In this document: one piece after another, positions 1 through 7,825 of the stretch
How positions within the stretch are numbered: position 1 is the stretch's first letter
Layout of the letters: each line of letters starts with the position of its first letter
Notes under the pieces: model-generated
Database searches by the model: none
What the model was told of the DNA's origin: nothing
Seen by the model: the letters and a program-made list of their open reading frames with translations, nothing else
Program-made: the position numbers and the translations under genes
DNA from: Prado023 sp963753075
Lineage (GTDB): Bacteria; Actinomycetota; Actinomycetes; S36-B12; CAIYMF01
Direction: 5' to 3'
NCBI GenBank assembly: GCA_963753075.1
Contig: CAVWAR010000008.1
Coordinates: 124,001 to 188,000, forward strand
Length of the DNA stretch: 64,000 nucleotides

Positions 1-1115
1 TCGGTCTCCTTCAGCAGGGAGAACGGGCCCACGCCGGGCAGCGGGTACTTGCCGGTCAACGGCTCGGTGTCGTAGTTGAAGTCGATGAGCAGGCCCTTGC
101 CGTGGCCGGTCTCGATGAAGCAGTTGGCGTGGCCATCGAAGAGCTCAGTCATCTTCAGCCCCTGGATGTGGCGCATGAAGTTCGCCGGGAACAGGTCCAT
201 CGCGAAGTGTGCGACGGATCCCGCCTTCGAGGCTGGGATGTTCGAGGCGTCGCCGACGACGAAGATGTTGTCGTACTCGTCGGAGAGCAGGGTCTCCTTG
301 TCGACCGGGACGTAGTTCAGGTCGTCGCCGAGCCCCGAGCGGGCGATGAAGTCCGCACCCATGTTCAGGGGGATCGTCACCAGCAGGTCATACGGGACCT
401 CGCGCTCATCGAAGCTGATGAGCTTCTTCTCCTCGGCGTCGATGCTCTCGATCATGAAGTCGCCCTCGAGGGCGATGCTGCGGGTCTCGAGCATGTCGCC
501 CAGGTGCTTGCTCGCAACGGGCTTGGTGAACGCGCCCTCCAACGGCGTGACGTAGGTGATGTCCACCTTGTCGCGCAACCCCTGCTCCTCGAAGAAGGCG
601 TCGGCGAGGAACGTGAACTCCAGCGGGGCGACCGGGCACTTGATCGGCATCTCGGTGATGTGGACGACCAGCTTGCCGCCCTCCCAGGTGCGCAGCTTCT
701 CGCCGAGGGCCGTCGCGCCCTCGAAGGTGTAGAACTCGTGCACGTTGCCGCCCATGTCGTCGGCCATGCCCGGGGTCTCGTCGGGCCGTGGGGTCGTGCC
801 GGAGGCGATGATCAGGTAGTCGTAGGGCAGCTCCGTGCCATCGACCAGCTGGACCTTGTTCTCCTTGGGTAGGACCTTGTCGATCTCGGCCATCACGAGG
901 TCGACGCCGGTCGGCATGAACCGCGCCTTCGGCTTGACGATCTCGTCGGGCCGGTAGATGCCGAACGGCACGAACAGGTACCCAGGCTGGTAGTAGTGCG
1001 TGTCGTTGGAGTCGACCACCGTGATGCTCCACTCGTCGCGGGGCAGCTGCGGGCGCAGCTTGTTCACGGCCATGGTCCCAGCGGTGCCGGCTCCCAGGAC
1101 GAGCAACCTCTTCAT
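1..1115 (-). CDS. FAD-dependent oxidoreductase, sulfide:quinone oxidoreductase-like (C-terminus beyond window)
   Basis: About 371 residues are present; the reading frame runs off the left edge, so the C-terminus is missing. The protein starts MKRLLVLGAGTAGTMAVNKL, a Rossmann FAD-binding motif, and has the second dinucleotide-binding segment and a late VGDASNIPASKAGS motif that closes the FAD site. A single cysteine in IKCPVAPLEF is placed like the redox cysteine of SQR and flavocytochrome c sulfide dehydrogenase flavoproteins. Likely role (family knowledge): oxidation of sulfide or polysulfide with transfer to quinone; the substrate is inferred. The ATG at 1115 shares one base with the TGA of the upstream regulator gene (TGATG), so the two are probably co-transcribed and translationally coupled. 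A general NAD(P)/FAD oxidoreductase cannot be excluded without the C-terminal membrane-binding region. Confidence 0.75.
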   Translation of the reverse strand, partial: MKRLLVLGAGTAGTMAVNKLRPQLPRDEWSITVVDSNDTHYYQPGYLFVPFGIYRPDEIVKPKARFMPTGVDLVMAEIDKVLPKENKVQLVDGTELPYDYLIIASGTTPRPDETPGMADDMGGNVHEFYTFEGATALGEKLRTWEGGKLVVHITEMPIKCPVAPLEFTFLADAFFEEQGLRDKVDITYVTPLEGAFTKPVASKHLGDMLETRSIALEGDFMIESIDAEEKKLISFDEREVPYDLLVTIPLNMGADFIARSGLGDDLNYVPVDKETLLSDEYDNIFVVGDASNIPASKAGSVAHFAMDLFPANFMRHIQGLKMTELFDGHANCFIETGHGKGLLIDFNYDTEPLTGKYPLPGVGPFSLLKET

Positions 1116-1930
1116 CAGTTCTCCTTCGTGTCGGCCGCGGGATCCGGGGCCGGTGTGGTGGTCGCCGCAGGTCGCGGCGCTTGCGTCGAGATCGCCGCCG
1201 CGACCCGGGGCAGTGCGGTCAGGACGCGATCGCGATCCGCGGCGTCGAGGTGGTACAGGTCGGGGTCCACGGCGGCGTCGGCTGCCGGACTCACCCCTCC
1301 GGCGAGGACCATGCCGACAAGGGTGGAACCGCTGCGGATGAAGGCCCGGGCGCACTGGAAGCCGAGCGCGCCGATCTGGAACCGGGGCGTGAGGTCCGGG
1401 TGGTCGGCAAGGTCGCGCCACTCGGCCACGCAGGCGTCGAGGACATCCGGCTCATCCGCGTGCGCCGAGTACCAGGCGCTCGGGTTGGCAACGTCGGTGA
1501 CCGGGCGGCCATGCATGTCCGTGACGACCATCATGACCCCCAGCAGGTCGGAGGCGACCGTGACCACGGCTGCCGCGGTGGCGGTGTTCAGCGTGAGCTC
1601 GCCGTCCCCGGGTGCGTTCAGGTCGTTCGTCTCTGGGCCGGTGCCGGGGTGCTGCGGGGCACCGGTCACGAGGTCGGGGAGGTCGAGGTCGTCCTGTCGC
1701 GGAGTCGAGTCCGCAGCCAGTGGTCCCGCCGGAGCCGTAGGAATGGAAGCCCCGGCATCGAGCAGGGACTCGATCCGGTCGGCGGGGAAGCGCCAGGACC
1801 GGCCGACTCGGATGGCCGGCAGTCGACCGTCCTCGGCCATGCGGTACACGGTGGAGCGGTCGATGTGCAGGAGTTCCTGGACCTCCAGGGCAGTGAGCAG
1901 CGGCCGCGCGTGGCCCTGCGACGTCTGCAT
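1115..1930 (-). CDS. Excisionase/MerR-like HTH regulator with C-terminal PocR/GAF-like sensor domain
   Basis: A 271-residue protein. Residues ~10-60 form a helix-turn-helix of the excisionase/HTH_17 type (LLTALEVQELLHIDRSTVYRMAEDGRLPAIRVGRSWRF). After an acidic, low-complexity linker, residues ~125-240 resemble PocR- or GAF-type ligand-sensing domains (VMMVVTDMHGRPVTDV, then FQCARAFIRSGSTLVGMVLAGG). An in-frame ATG at 2017 would add 29 poorly structured residues; I prefer 1930 because CATAGT lies 9 nt upstream and could be a -10 for a leaderless message. The gene is coupled to the SQR-like flavoprotein downstream by a TGATG overlap, which suggests that it controls sulfide or redox genes in its own operon. 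The ligand is unknown. Confidence 0.7.
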   Translation of the reverse strand: MQTSQGHARPLLTALEVQELLHIDRSTVYRMAEDGRLPAIRVGRSWRFPADRIESLLDAGASIPTAPAGPLAADSTPRQDDLDLPDLVTGAPQHPGTGPETNDLNAPGDGELTLNTATAAAVVTVASDLLGVMMVVTDMHGRPVTDVANPSAWYSAHADEPDVLDACVAEWRDLADHPDLTPRFQIGALGFQCARAFIRSGSTLVGMVLAGGVSPAADAAVDPDLYHLDAADRDRVLTALPRVAAAISTQAPRPAATTTPAPDPAADTKEN

Positions 1931-1940
1931 GTCCTGCACA

Positions 1941-1962
1941 CTATGCCGAGCCTGCATATGCA
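1941..1962. promoter_or_regulatory. Promoter/operator candidate of the HTH regulator operon
   Basis: Just upstream of the minus-strand start at 1930 lie a perfect 10-bp palindrome (TGCATATGCA, 1953-1962) and a TATGC-N7-GCATA inverted repeat that shares bases with it. The GCATA half overlaps the -10-like CATAGT on the minus strand, so a bound repressor could block the promoter. The palindromes are seen directly; their role as operator is inferred. Confidence 0.35.
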
Positions 1963-2060
1963 TCCGTGGGCCAAAGGTCCCAAACCGCCGGGCCCTCAGG
2001 CCCGTCCTACCGCTCATCGCCGCTCAGCTCCCGGCCCGGCGCCGCCCCCCGTCACACCAC

Positions 2061-2123
2061 AACCCTCCGCCCGGGGTCAGAATCTCCCGATCGGCGCGGA
2101 GATCTGACCCCTGGTGGAGGGTT
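2061..2123 (-). terminator. Long imperfect hairpin between the hydrolase and the HTH regulator
   Basis: The arms are AACCCTCC (2061-2068) plus GGGGTCAGAATCTCC (2073-2087) and GGAGATCTGACCCC (2098-2111) plus GGAGGGTT (2116-2123). They give about 22 base pairs with one bulged A, a 4x4 internal loop and a 10-nt apical loop. It lies 18 nt after the stop of the minus-strand hydrolase and before the minus-strand regulator, so termination of the hydrolase message is the simplest role. A short mobile palindromic element is the alternative. Confidence 0.55.
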
Positions 2124-2140
2124 TGCGGAAGGGGTGGGCC

Positions 2141-2884
2141 TCAGCCGGCCAGGCGGGTGGCGACGACCTCCCAGACGTCCGGGTCGATGCCCATGCCGGC
2201 GTGAGTGGACCTGACCTCCACATGCTCGACGTCCGCGGAGGTCCGGTCGATGCTCGCCGGCCAGTCCACGATGCGGTCCCGGCGGGTGAAGATCGCGGTG
2301 ATCGGAACCTGGATGGGATTGGTCCGGTCCAGCTCGTCGACGAGTGCCCGGATACGGGCGTTCTCCGCGTCGCCGGCAGCCCGCGCCCCGATGGTGTAGC
2401 TCGGCCCGCCGATCACGGGGGTTCCGTACGTGATGACGCGGGACACGGCGTGCGGCGCGATCCTCGCGGTCTCGCGTGCGACGGTGCCTCCCAGGCTCCA
2501 TCCGACCAGCGCCACGGGCCGGCCGGCCCGCTCAGCCAGCTCCTCGACCATGGGCGCCAGGAGCTCGACATCGCGTTCCGGGTTCCCGGCGTTGACGCCG
2601 AGCCCCCATCCGCGGGCGTCGTGGCCCTGCCGGCGCAGGTAGTGTCGAAGCGGCGCCATCGCGGCCTCGGGGGACTTCCACCCCGGGATGTCGATCACGG
2701 GGCCGCCGTCCCCGCGCGGGGCCCGGGCCAGCTTCGGTGCGCGCGCCAGCAGGCGGGGCGGCAGCAGCAGCGTGCGCCACTCCGCGGCGAGCCCCTCGAC
2801 GCCGGTCGGCGCCACCGGCCGCGGGGCCTGCGGTGGCTGTGGGTAGGTCTGGGCGGTGGTCCTGGTTAGATATGACAGTGTCAT
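2141..2884 (-). CDS. Alpha/beta-hydrolase (lipase/esterase-like)
   Basis: A 247-residue cytoplasmic alpha/beta-hydrolase fold protein. The nucleophile elbow is GWSLGG with Ser130; the acid is probably the Asp in FTRRDRIVDW (~205) and the base the His in STHAGM (~228). There is no signal peptide. The substrate is unknown; small triacylglycerol-lipase-like hydrolases of this type usually act on esters. The gene is divergent from a TetR regulator whose start is only 20 bp away, and the ATG lies inside a 13-bp palindrome. A CATACT hexamer 6 nt before the ATG suggests a leaderless transcript that the TetR protein would repress directly. Confidence 0.75.
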   Translation of the reverse strand: MTLSYLTRTTAQTYPQPPQAPRPVAPTGVEGLAAEWRTLLLPPRLLARAPKLARAPRGDGGPVIDIPGWKSPEAAMAPLRHYLRRQGHDARGWGLGVNAGNPERDVELLAPMVEELAERAGRPVALVGWSLGGTVARETARIAPHAVSRVITYGTPVIGGPSYTIGARAAGDAENARIRALVDELDRTNPIQVPITAIFTRRDRIVDWPASIDRTSADVEHVEVRSTHAGMGIDPDVWEVVATRLAG

Positions 2885-2906
2885 GACTCTAGTATGACAC
2901 TGTCAT
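2872..2906. promoter_or_regulatory. Twin TetR operators overlapping both divergent start codons
   Basis: Two 13-bp sites, ATGACAGTGTCAT (2872-2884) and ATGACACTGTCAT (2894-2906), are palindromic apart from the centre base and are reverse complements of each other. Their centres are 22 bp apart, about two helical turns, as expected for two TetR dimers on one face. The first contains the hydrolase ATG, the second the regulator ATG. Between them lie TAGTAT (plus strand, 2890-2895) and the overlapping CATACT (minus strand, 2896-2891), both plausible -10 elements for leaderless transcripts. Confidence 0.75.
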
Positions 2907-3552
2907 GAGAAACCTGCAGCACAGCCGGGACGACGTCCTGCGCGTCGCCGAGGACCTGTTCATCGCGCAGGGGCCGCATGGCCTGAGCGTGCGCCGGATC
3001 GCCGAGTCGCTCGGCGTCTCGCGGCAGATCGTCTACAGCCGCTTCCGCGGCAAGCCGGACCTCGTGCGGGCCCTGCATGCCGAGGGGTTCCACCGGCTCT
3101 CGGAGCAGCAGGCAGCGGTGCAGGCTGAGCCGGGCAGCACCGCGCACGTGCTCGCACTGGGCCATGCGTACCGGAACGCTGCACTGGCCAGCCCGGCGCT
3201 GTTCGACCTGATGTTCGGCCGGCCCGTCGCGGACTTCGAGCCCGACGAGTCAGCGCGGTCGGTGGCCATGGGCACGTTCACGCCCGTCGTGGCCGCGGCC
3301 GAGTCCTGGCTCGCCGCCCACAGCAGGCGCACGAGTGACGCGACGGATGGCTGGCCCGGGCGGGAGGCTGCCGACGCTGACGCAGAGGCCCTTCGGTTGG
3401 CCCGCGAGGTCTGGGCCGTGACCCATGGCGTGGTGTCCCTCGAGACGGCGGGGCTCCTCGGGCCGGATGTCGCGCCGACCATGCTCGACGATCTGCTGAC
3501 CGCCGTGCTCGCAGCCGAGCAGTCCCACCCGCGTAACACGCCGGAAACCTGA
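2905..3552 (+). CDS. TetR/AcrR-family transcriptional regulator
   Basis: A 215-residue protein. The N-terminal TetR DNA-binding domain is clear (residues ~8-55: VLRVAEDLFIAQGPHGLSVR followed by IAESLGVSRQIVYSRFRGKPDL). The C-terminal ~150 residues resemble TetR_C ligand-binding domains with an acidic, alanine-rich helix. The start at 2905 is needed because the HTH begins at once. There is no Shine-Dalgarno site; TAGTAT lies 9 nt upstream, consistent with a leaderless message. It most likely represses itself and the divergent hydrolase through the twin operators between them. The effector is unknown but may be a substrate of the hydrolase. Confidence 0.88.
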   Translation: MRNLQHSRDDVLRVAEDLFIAQGPHGLSVRRIAESLGVSRQIVYSRFRGKPDLVRALHAEGFHRLSEQQAAVQAEPGSTAHVLALGHAYRNAALASPALFDLMFGRPVADFEPDESARSVAMGTFTPVVAAAESWLAAHSRRTSDATDGWPGREAADADAEALRLAREVWAVTHGVVSLETAGLLGPDVAPTMLDDLLTAVLAAEQSHPRNTPET

Positions 3553-3592
3553 TGTCATGAGACGGCTACAGGGTTATGGCCATGATTCGCCC

Positions 3593-5206
3593 ATGCAGCC
3601 GTGGGACGAGATGCACGACGCCCACGGCCAGGTCCGCCCCGGCCGCGAGCGGCTCGCCGCGGCCCTGGCGCGGCTCGGACCCGAGGAGCTGCATGACCGG
3701 GCCCGGCTGCGTGATGCGCACCTGAGCGCCCAGGGCATCACCTTCACCCTGTCCGGCCGGGAGCGCCCGCTTCCGATGGACCTCGTCCCGCGGATCGTCG
3801 ATGCGGCTGAGTGGCAGGTGATCGAAGCGGGGGTGGCCCAACGGATCCGGGCCCTGGAGATGTTCCTCGCTGACATCTATGGGGCAGGCGAGATCCTGCG
3901 TGACCAGGTGATCCCGCGCCGGCTGATCACCAGCTCGGCGCACTTCCACCGGCAGGCCCATGGGGTGCACCCGCCCAACGGGGTTCGGATCCACGTCGCC
4001 GGAGTGGACCTCATCCGCGATGACCAGGGCACGTTCCGGGTGCTCGAGGACAACCTGCGCAGCCCGTCGGGGGTCTCCTACGTGCTGGAGAACCGGCGCA
4101 CGCTGTCGCACGTGGTCCCCGAGATCTTCACCGGCCACCGGCTGCGCAGCGTTGAGGAGTACCCGGCCAGGCTGATGGCCGCGCTGCTGGCTGGGGCCCC
4201 GCTCGGGGTCGCCGACCCCACGGTCGTCGTGCTCACGCCGGGCGTGCACAACGCAGCCCACTTCGAGCATGCGTTCCTCGCCCGGCGGATGGGCGTGGAG
4301 CTGGTCGAGGGACGTGACCTCTTCTGCCGCGATGGCGTGGTGCGGATGCGGACCATCCGCGGCAGCGAGCCGGTGCACGTGATCTACCGGCGAATCGACG
4401 ACGACTTCCTGGACCCCGTGCACTTCCGGCCCGACTCGGTCCTCGGTGTGCCGGGGATCCTCAACGCCGCCCGGGCTGGGGCGGTCACCATCGCCAACGG
4501 GGTCGGCAACGGTGTGGCTGACGACAAGGCGGTCTACCCCTACGTGCCCACGATCGTGCGCTACTACCTGGGCGAGGAGCCGCTCCTGCCGAACGTGCAC
4601 ACCTACGACCTGGGTCAGCCGGACCAGCGCGAGTACGTGCTGCCGCGGCTGGACCGGATGGTCGTCAAGCCGGTGGACGGTTCCGGTGGGTACGGCATCG
4701 TGGTCGGGTCGCAGGCCTCCGACGCCGAGCTGGGCGCAGCAGCAGCGGCCATCCAGGCCGAACCCCGCAGCTGGATCGCCCAGCCCATCGTCTCGCTGTC
4801 GACCAGCCCGACCGTCGTCGGTGGCGGCGACCTGGCCCCGCGGCACCTCGACCTGAGGCCGTTCGCGGTCAACGACGGGGAGAAGGTGTGGGTGCTGCCC
4901 GGGGGACTGACCCGGGTGGCGCTGGTCGAGGGGAGCCTGGTGGTGAACTCCAGCCAGGGAGGTGGCTCGAAGGACACCTGGGTGCTCGGGGAGGATGCGC
5001 CCCTGCCGCCCCTGGAGCCCGAGCTCGTCGTCGAGTCCGACGAGCCGACGTTCTCGGCAGCGCAGCGCCGTGCGGCCATGGAGGCCCGTGCCCGCGTCGA
5101 CCAGCCGACTGTGCACTCCGAGCGACTGCGCCAGCAGGAGATGCAGCAGCAGCAGAGTCAGCAGCTGGCGTCCACCGACTTCCCCGATGAGGTGGGCACA
5201 TGCTGA
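3593..5206 (+). CDS. Circularly permuted ATP-grasp protein (DUF404/DUF407 family)
   Basis: A 537-residue member of the circularly permuted type 2 ATP-grasp family. Typical segments are WDEMHDAHGQVRPGRERL at the N-terminus, HVAGVDLIRDDQGTFRVLED, the SPSGVSYVLENR block, and VVKPVDGSGGYGIVVG followed by the C-terminal DLRPFAV and SSQGGGSKDTWVL. The family is predicted to form amide bonds with ATP; the substrate is unknown. The gene overlaps the next (alpha-E) gene by 7 bp, and a transglutaminase-like gene follows, the usual conserved trio. I chose 3593 because CATGAT lies 6 nt upstream; an in-frame ATG at 3557 would add 12 residues without a ribosome site. Confidence 0.9.
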   Translation: MQPWDEMHDAHGQVRPGRERLAAALARLGPEELHDRARLRDAHLSAQGITFTLSGRERPLPMDLVPRIVDAAEWQVIEAGVAQRIRALEMFLADIYGAGEILRDQVIPRRLITSSAHFHRQAHGVHPPNGVRIHVAGVDLIRDDQGTFRVLEDNLRSPSGVSYVLENRRTLSHVVPEIFTGHRLRSVEEYPARLMAALLAGAPLGVADPTVVVLTPGVHNAAHFEHAFLARRMGVELVEGRDLFCRDGVVRMRTIRGSEPVHVIYRRIDDDFLDPVHFRPDSVLGVPGILNAARAGAVTIANGVGNGVADDKAVYPYVPTIVRYYLGEEPLLPNVHTYDLGQPDQREYVLPRLDRMVVKPVDGSGGYGIVVGSQASDAELGAAAAAIQAEPRSWIAQPIVSLSTSPTVVGGGDLAPRHLDLRPFAVNDGEKVWVLPGGLTRVALVEGSLVVNSSQGGGSKDTWVLGEDAPLPPLEPELVVESDEPTFSAAQRRAAMEARARVDQPTVHSERLRQQEMQQQQSQQLASTDFPDEVGTC

Positions 5207-6117
5207 GCCGGATCGCCGAGGCGATGTTCTGGATCGGTCGCTACGTCGAGCGCGCCGAGGCCACGACGCGGCTGCTCGTCGAGCACCACCAGCTGCTGGT
5301 CGAGGACACCCGCCTGGACACCACGATCGGGGTCCAGGCCATGCTCGAGCCCCTGTCGCTGATGCCGGGGGATCCCGAGACCGAGCTGACTGCCGCTGCG
5401 CTCGTGCGGATCGTGGTGGGGGAGTCGGAGAACCCCAAGACGATCCTGGGCAGCGCGGCGGCGGCACGGGAGAACGCCCGCACCATCCGCGAGGCGCTGC
5501 CCGGTGACATGTTCGAGCGGATGAACACCACCCACCTGCGGCTGCAGGCCGGGGTCTCCGCGGTGGTGCCCGGGATCCCCTTGCGGGGCCTGCTCGACGA
5601 ACTGTCGGTCGTGGCCGGGATCATCGACTGGCAGATGCCCCGCGACGAGGGGCTGGTGTTCCTCCGGCTCGGCGGAGCGCTGGAGCGCCTAGACATGACC
5701 TCCCGGCTGCTGGCCATCAACCACGAGCACCTGTGGCCGCAGGTGGGGGCCGCGACCGCGTTGCGGGCCGCCGGTGGCTTCAACCCGTTCCTGCGCACGC
5801 AGCGGGCGATGACCGGTGAGCAGGTCCGGGCCTTCCTGCTGCTGGATCCGACCTACCCGCGGTCCACGTTGCAGGCGGCGATCCGGGCCGAGCGCTCGGT
5901 GCGCCAGATGGGCACCTATGTGAGCCAGCAGCAGACGTCCGTGCTGCTGCGCACCGTCGGCATCCTGCGCGCCGAGCTGGAGTTCGCGTCGGTCAACCCG
6001 ACACCCGCGGACCTGGACGTGCTCGCCGAGCGGGCAAGTGAGGCCGCATTCGTGGCCAGCGACGCCGTCGCCTCCGCGTTCTTCCGGCAGGCCGGCACGA
6101 TCCAGTGGAGCCACTGA
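5200..6117 (+). CDS. Alpha-E domain protein (DUF403)
   Basis: A 305-residue, mostly alpha-helical protein that starts MLSRIAEAMFWIGRYVERAE, the hallmark of the DUF403/alpha-E family (Arg, Tyr and Glu of the RYxERAE motif present). It normally accompanies circularly permuted ATP-grasp and transglutaminase-like proteins and is sometimes fused to them. Here it overlaps the ATP-grasp gene by 7 bp and shares one base with the transglutaminase gene (TGATG). The biochemical role is unknown; a scaffold or ligase partner in peptide synthesis is an inference from the company it keeps. Confidence 0.9.
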   Translation: MLSRIAEAMFWIGRYVERAEATTRLLVEHHQLLVEDTRLDTTIGVQAMLEPLSLMPGDPETELTAAALVRIVVGESENPKTILGSAAAARENARTIREALPGDMFERMNTTHLRLQAGVSAVVPGIPLRGLLDELSVVAGIIDWQMPRDEGLVFLRLGGALERLDMTSRLLAINHEHLWPQVGAATALRAAGGFNPFLRTQRAMTGEQVRAFLLLDPTYPRSTLQAAIRAERSVRQMGTYVSQQQTSVLLRTVGILRAELEFASVNPTPADLDVLAERASEAAFVASDAVASAFFRQAGTIQWSH

Positions 6118-6968
6118 TGACCCAACGACTGTCCGTGATGCACTCCACGAGCCTGGCGTACGCCGGCGAGGTGCAGGCCTCGTTCAACCAGGCCCGGATG
6201 ACCCCGCTGAGCACGTCCGGTCAGCTGATGCTCCGACATGAGCTCAGCGTCGCGCCGCTGGCCAGGATCCAGCGCTACACCGACTACTGGGGGACGGCCG
6301 TCGAGGCCTTCGACGTCCACCTCCCGCACCACTCCCTGTCGGTGGTGAGCACCTCGGTGGTCGACACCGTGGAGCGGTGGCGTGAGGCCCCCGGGGTCTC
6401 GTGGGCCGAGATGGACTCCCCGGAGGTCACCGACAGGTGGTGCGAGTTCCTGGAGATCGGATCGTTCGTCGACGACCCGGCGGCGGACCCGGCCCGTGCC
6501 GAGCTGCTGTCCACCCTGCGCCGGCAGCCGACGCCGAAGGACGCGATCGTCCTGGCCATCGAGATGGTCCGTGACCGCATCGCATACTCGCCAGGGGTCA
6601 CGCACGTGCACACGTCGGCCGGCGAGGCCTGGGCGGAGGGCCTCGGGGTGTGCCAGGACTTCAGTCACGCCTCGCTCTCGCTGCTGCGCGGCCTGGGTAT
6701 CCCCGGCCGGTACGTCAGCGGGTACGTGCACACCGAGGACGCCGAGATCGGGGTACCCGTGATCGGCGAGAGCCACGCGTGGATCGAGGCCTGGAACGGA
6801 GGTTGGGAGGCGCACGACCCCACCAACGGCCGTGACGTTGCTGCCGCGCACGTGCTGGTGGCCCGGGGCCGGGACTACCGGGATGTCTCACCGCTGACGG
6901 GTATCTACGCGGGGCCGCTGAGCCAGGACCCGGCGGTGGTCGTCGAGATGACCCGGCTGGTGCGCTAG
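6117..6968 (+). CDS. Transglutaminase-like cysteine peptidase (bacterial N-terminal domain type)
   Basis: A 283-residue protein with a bacterial transglutaminase N-terminal region (residues 1-95) and a transglutaminase-like core. The catalytic triad is visible: Cys179 in GVCQDFSH, His220 in ESHAWIEAW and Asp234 in AHDPTNG. There is no signal peptide. Family members cleave or transfer peptide amides and are thought to process the product of the ATP-grasp partner. The ATG at 6117 overlaps the previous stop by one base; an upstream in-frame ATG at 6105 would add four residues, but the coupled start is preferred. Confidence 0.9.
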   Translation: MTQRLSVMHSTSLAYAGEVQASFNQARMTPLSTSGQLMLRHELSVAPLARIQRYTDYWGTAVEAFDVHLPHHSLSVVSTSVVDTVERWREAPGVSWAEMDSPEVTDRWCEFLEIGSFVDDPAADPARAELLSTLRRQPTPKDAIVLAIEMVRDRIAYSPGVTHVHTSAGEAWAEGLGVCQDFSHASLSLLRGLGIPGRYVSGYVHTEDAEIGVPVIGESHAWIEAWNGGWEAHDPTNGRDVAAAHVLVARGRDYRDVSPLTGIYAGPLSQDPAVVVEMTRLVR

Positions 6969-7019
6969 GTGGTTCCCACGGAATGGCCGGATCAACCTAC
7001 GGCGGCGTAAGGTCCTGCC

Positions 7020-7691
7020 ATGAGTCTGCAGGGCATCTCCCGGTTTCTGCTGGACCGGGCCGGGTGGGAGATCGACGGTGACCCGCCGCCGGACCGCGTG
7101 ATCATGATGATCGCCGCACCGCACACGTCGAACTGGGACTTCCCGCTCATGCTGTTGCTGACCTGGGCCACCGGCGTGGAGCCGCACTTCCTGATGAAGA
7201 AGGAAGCGTTCCGCGGACCAACCGGGCGGCTCATGCGCCGTCTCGGTGGGGTCGCCGTGGACCGCAAGGCCCCGCAGGGCATGGTCGACGACCTCGTGGC
7301 CAAGGCTGGGACGTCCAAGCACCTGAGCCTGGTGATCGCCCCCGAGGGAACCCGCAGCCGCAAGGAGTACTGGAAGTCCGGCTTCTACCGGATCGCCGAG
7401 CAGGGCGACCTCGACATCTGTCTGGGCTACTGCGACGCGCAGAACAAGCGCATGGGGTTCGGCCCGGTCATCCAGCTCACCGGCGACGTGGCCGCCGACA
7501 TGGACATCATCCGGGACTTCTACGCCGACGTCCGCGGCGTGAACCCCGACCGGGCGACCCCCCCGCGCCTGCGCGAGGAGGACGAGCCCGCGCCCAACGA
7601 GCCCGCGCAGGACGAGTCCGCGCAGGACGGGCCCGAGGCGAACAGAACCGAGGCGAACAGAACCGAGGCGAACAGAACCGAGGCAACTTGA
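7020..7691 (+). CDS. PlsC-like 1-acylglycerol-3-phosphate acyltransferase family protein
   Basis: A 223-residue acyltransferase with the H-x4-D catalytic motif (APHTSNWDF, His35 and Asp40) and the glycerol-phosphate-binding APEGTRS motif near residue 110. Homologues acylate glycerolipid or related acceptors at the membrane; the acceptor is unknown. After the core (~residue 180) the tail is a hydrophilic low-complexity stretch that ends in three exact EANRT units coded by a 15-bp tandem repeat, probably dispensable and variable in length. The start is supported by TAAGGT 6 nt before the ATG (7008-7013), a leaderless pattern. It lies 51 bp after the transglutaminase gene, so readthrough is possible. 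Confidence 0.8.
   Translation: MSLQGISRFLLDRAGWEIDGDPPPDRVIMMIAAPHTSNWDFPLMLLLTWATGVEPHFLMKKEAFRGPTGRLMRRLGGVAVDRKAPQGMVDDLVAKAGTSKHLSLVIAPEGTRSRKEYWKSGFYRIAEQGDLDICLGYCDAQNKRMGFGPVIQLTGDVAADMDIIRDFYADVRGVNPDRATPPRLREEDEPAPNEPAQDESAQDGPEANRTEANRTEANRTEAT
7635..7679 (+). repeat. Three exact 15-bp tandem repeats inside the acyltransferase gene
   Basis: The unit GAGGCGAACAGAACC occurs at 7635-7649, 7650-7664 and 7665-7679, then breaks off in GAGGCAACT before the stop. It is in frame (15 = 5 codons) and codes for EANRT repeats. Copy number could change by replication slippage without a frameshift. Confidence 0.95.
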
Positions 7692-7743
7692 CCCGAGCCG
7701 CTCCGCCTGGCGCTCCCCCCTTGCCCTCCCGATCTCCGCTCGA

Positions 7744-7763
7744 CCTCCCCGAATTCGGGGAGG
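7744..7763. terminator. Perfect 20-bp palindrome between convergent genes
   Basis: CCTCCCCGAATTCGGGGAGG is fully self-complementary and sits midway between the convergent acyltransferase and TPR genes. It lacks a T-run, as is common for high-GC actinobacterial terminators, and could serve both strands. Confidence 0.6.
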
Positions 7764-7825
7764 AAGGACGCAGACGCGAAGGGTGAGCCGAGGTGGCGGG
7801 GGGTGCGGGCCGGGCGGGACGCGGG

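Noticed and set aside
3566..5467. A 633-codon open frame on the minus strand opposite the ATP-grasp gene.
   Set aside because: It is the antisense shadow of a strongly conserved family in high-GC DNA; its protein is rich in Arg, Pro and His without any recognisable domain.
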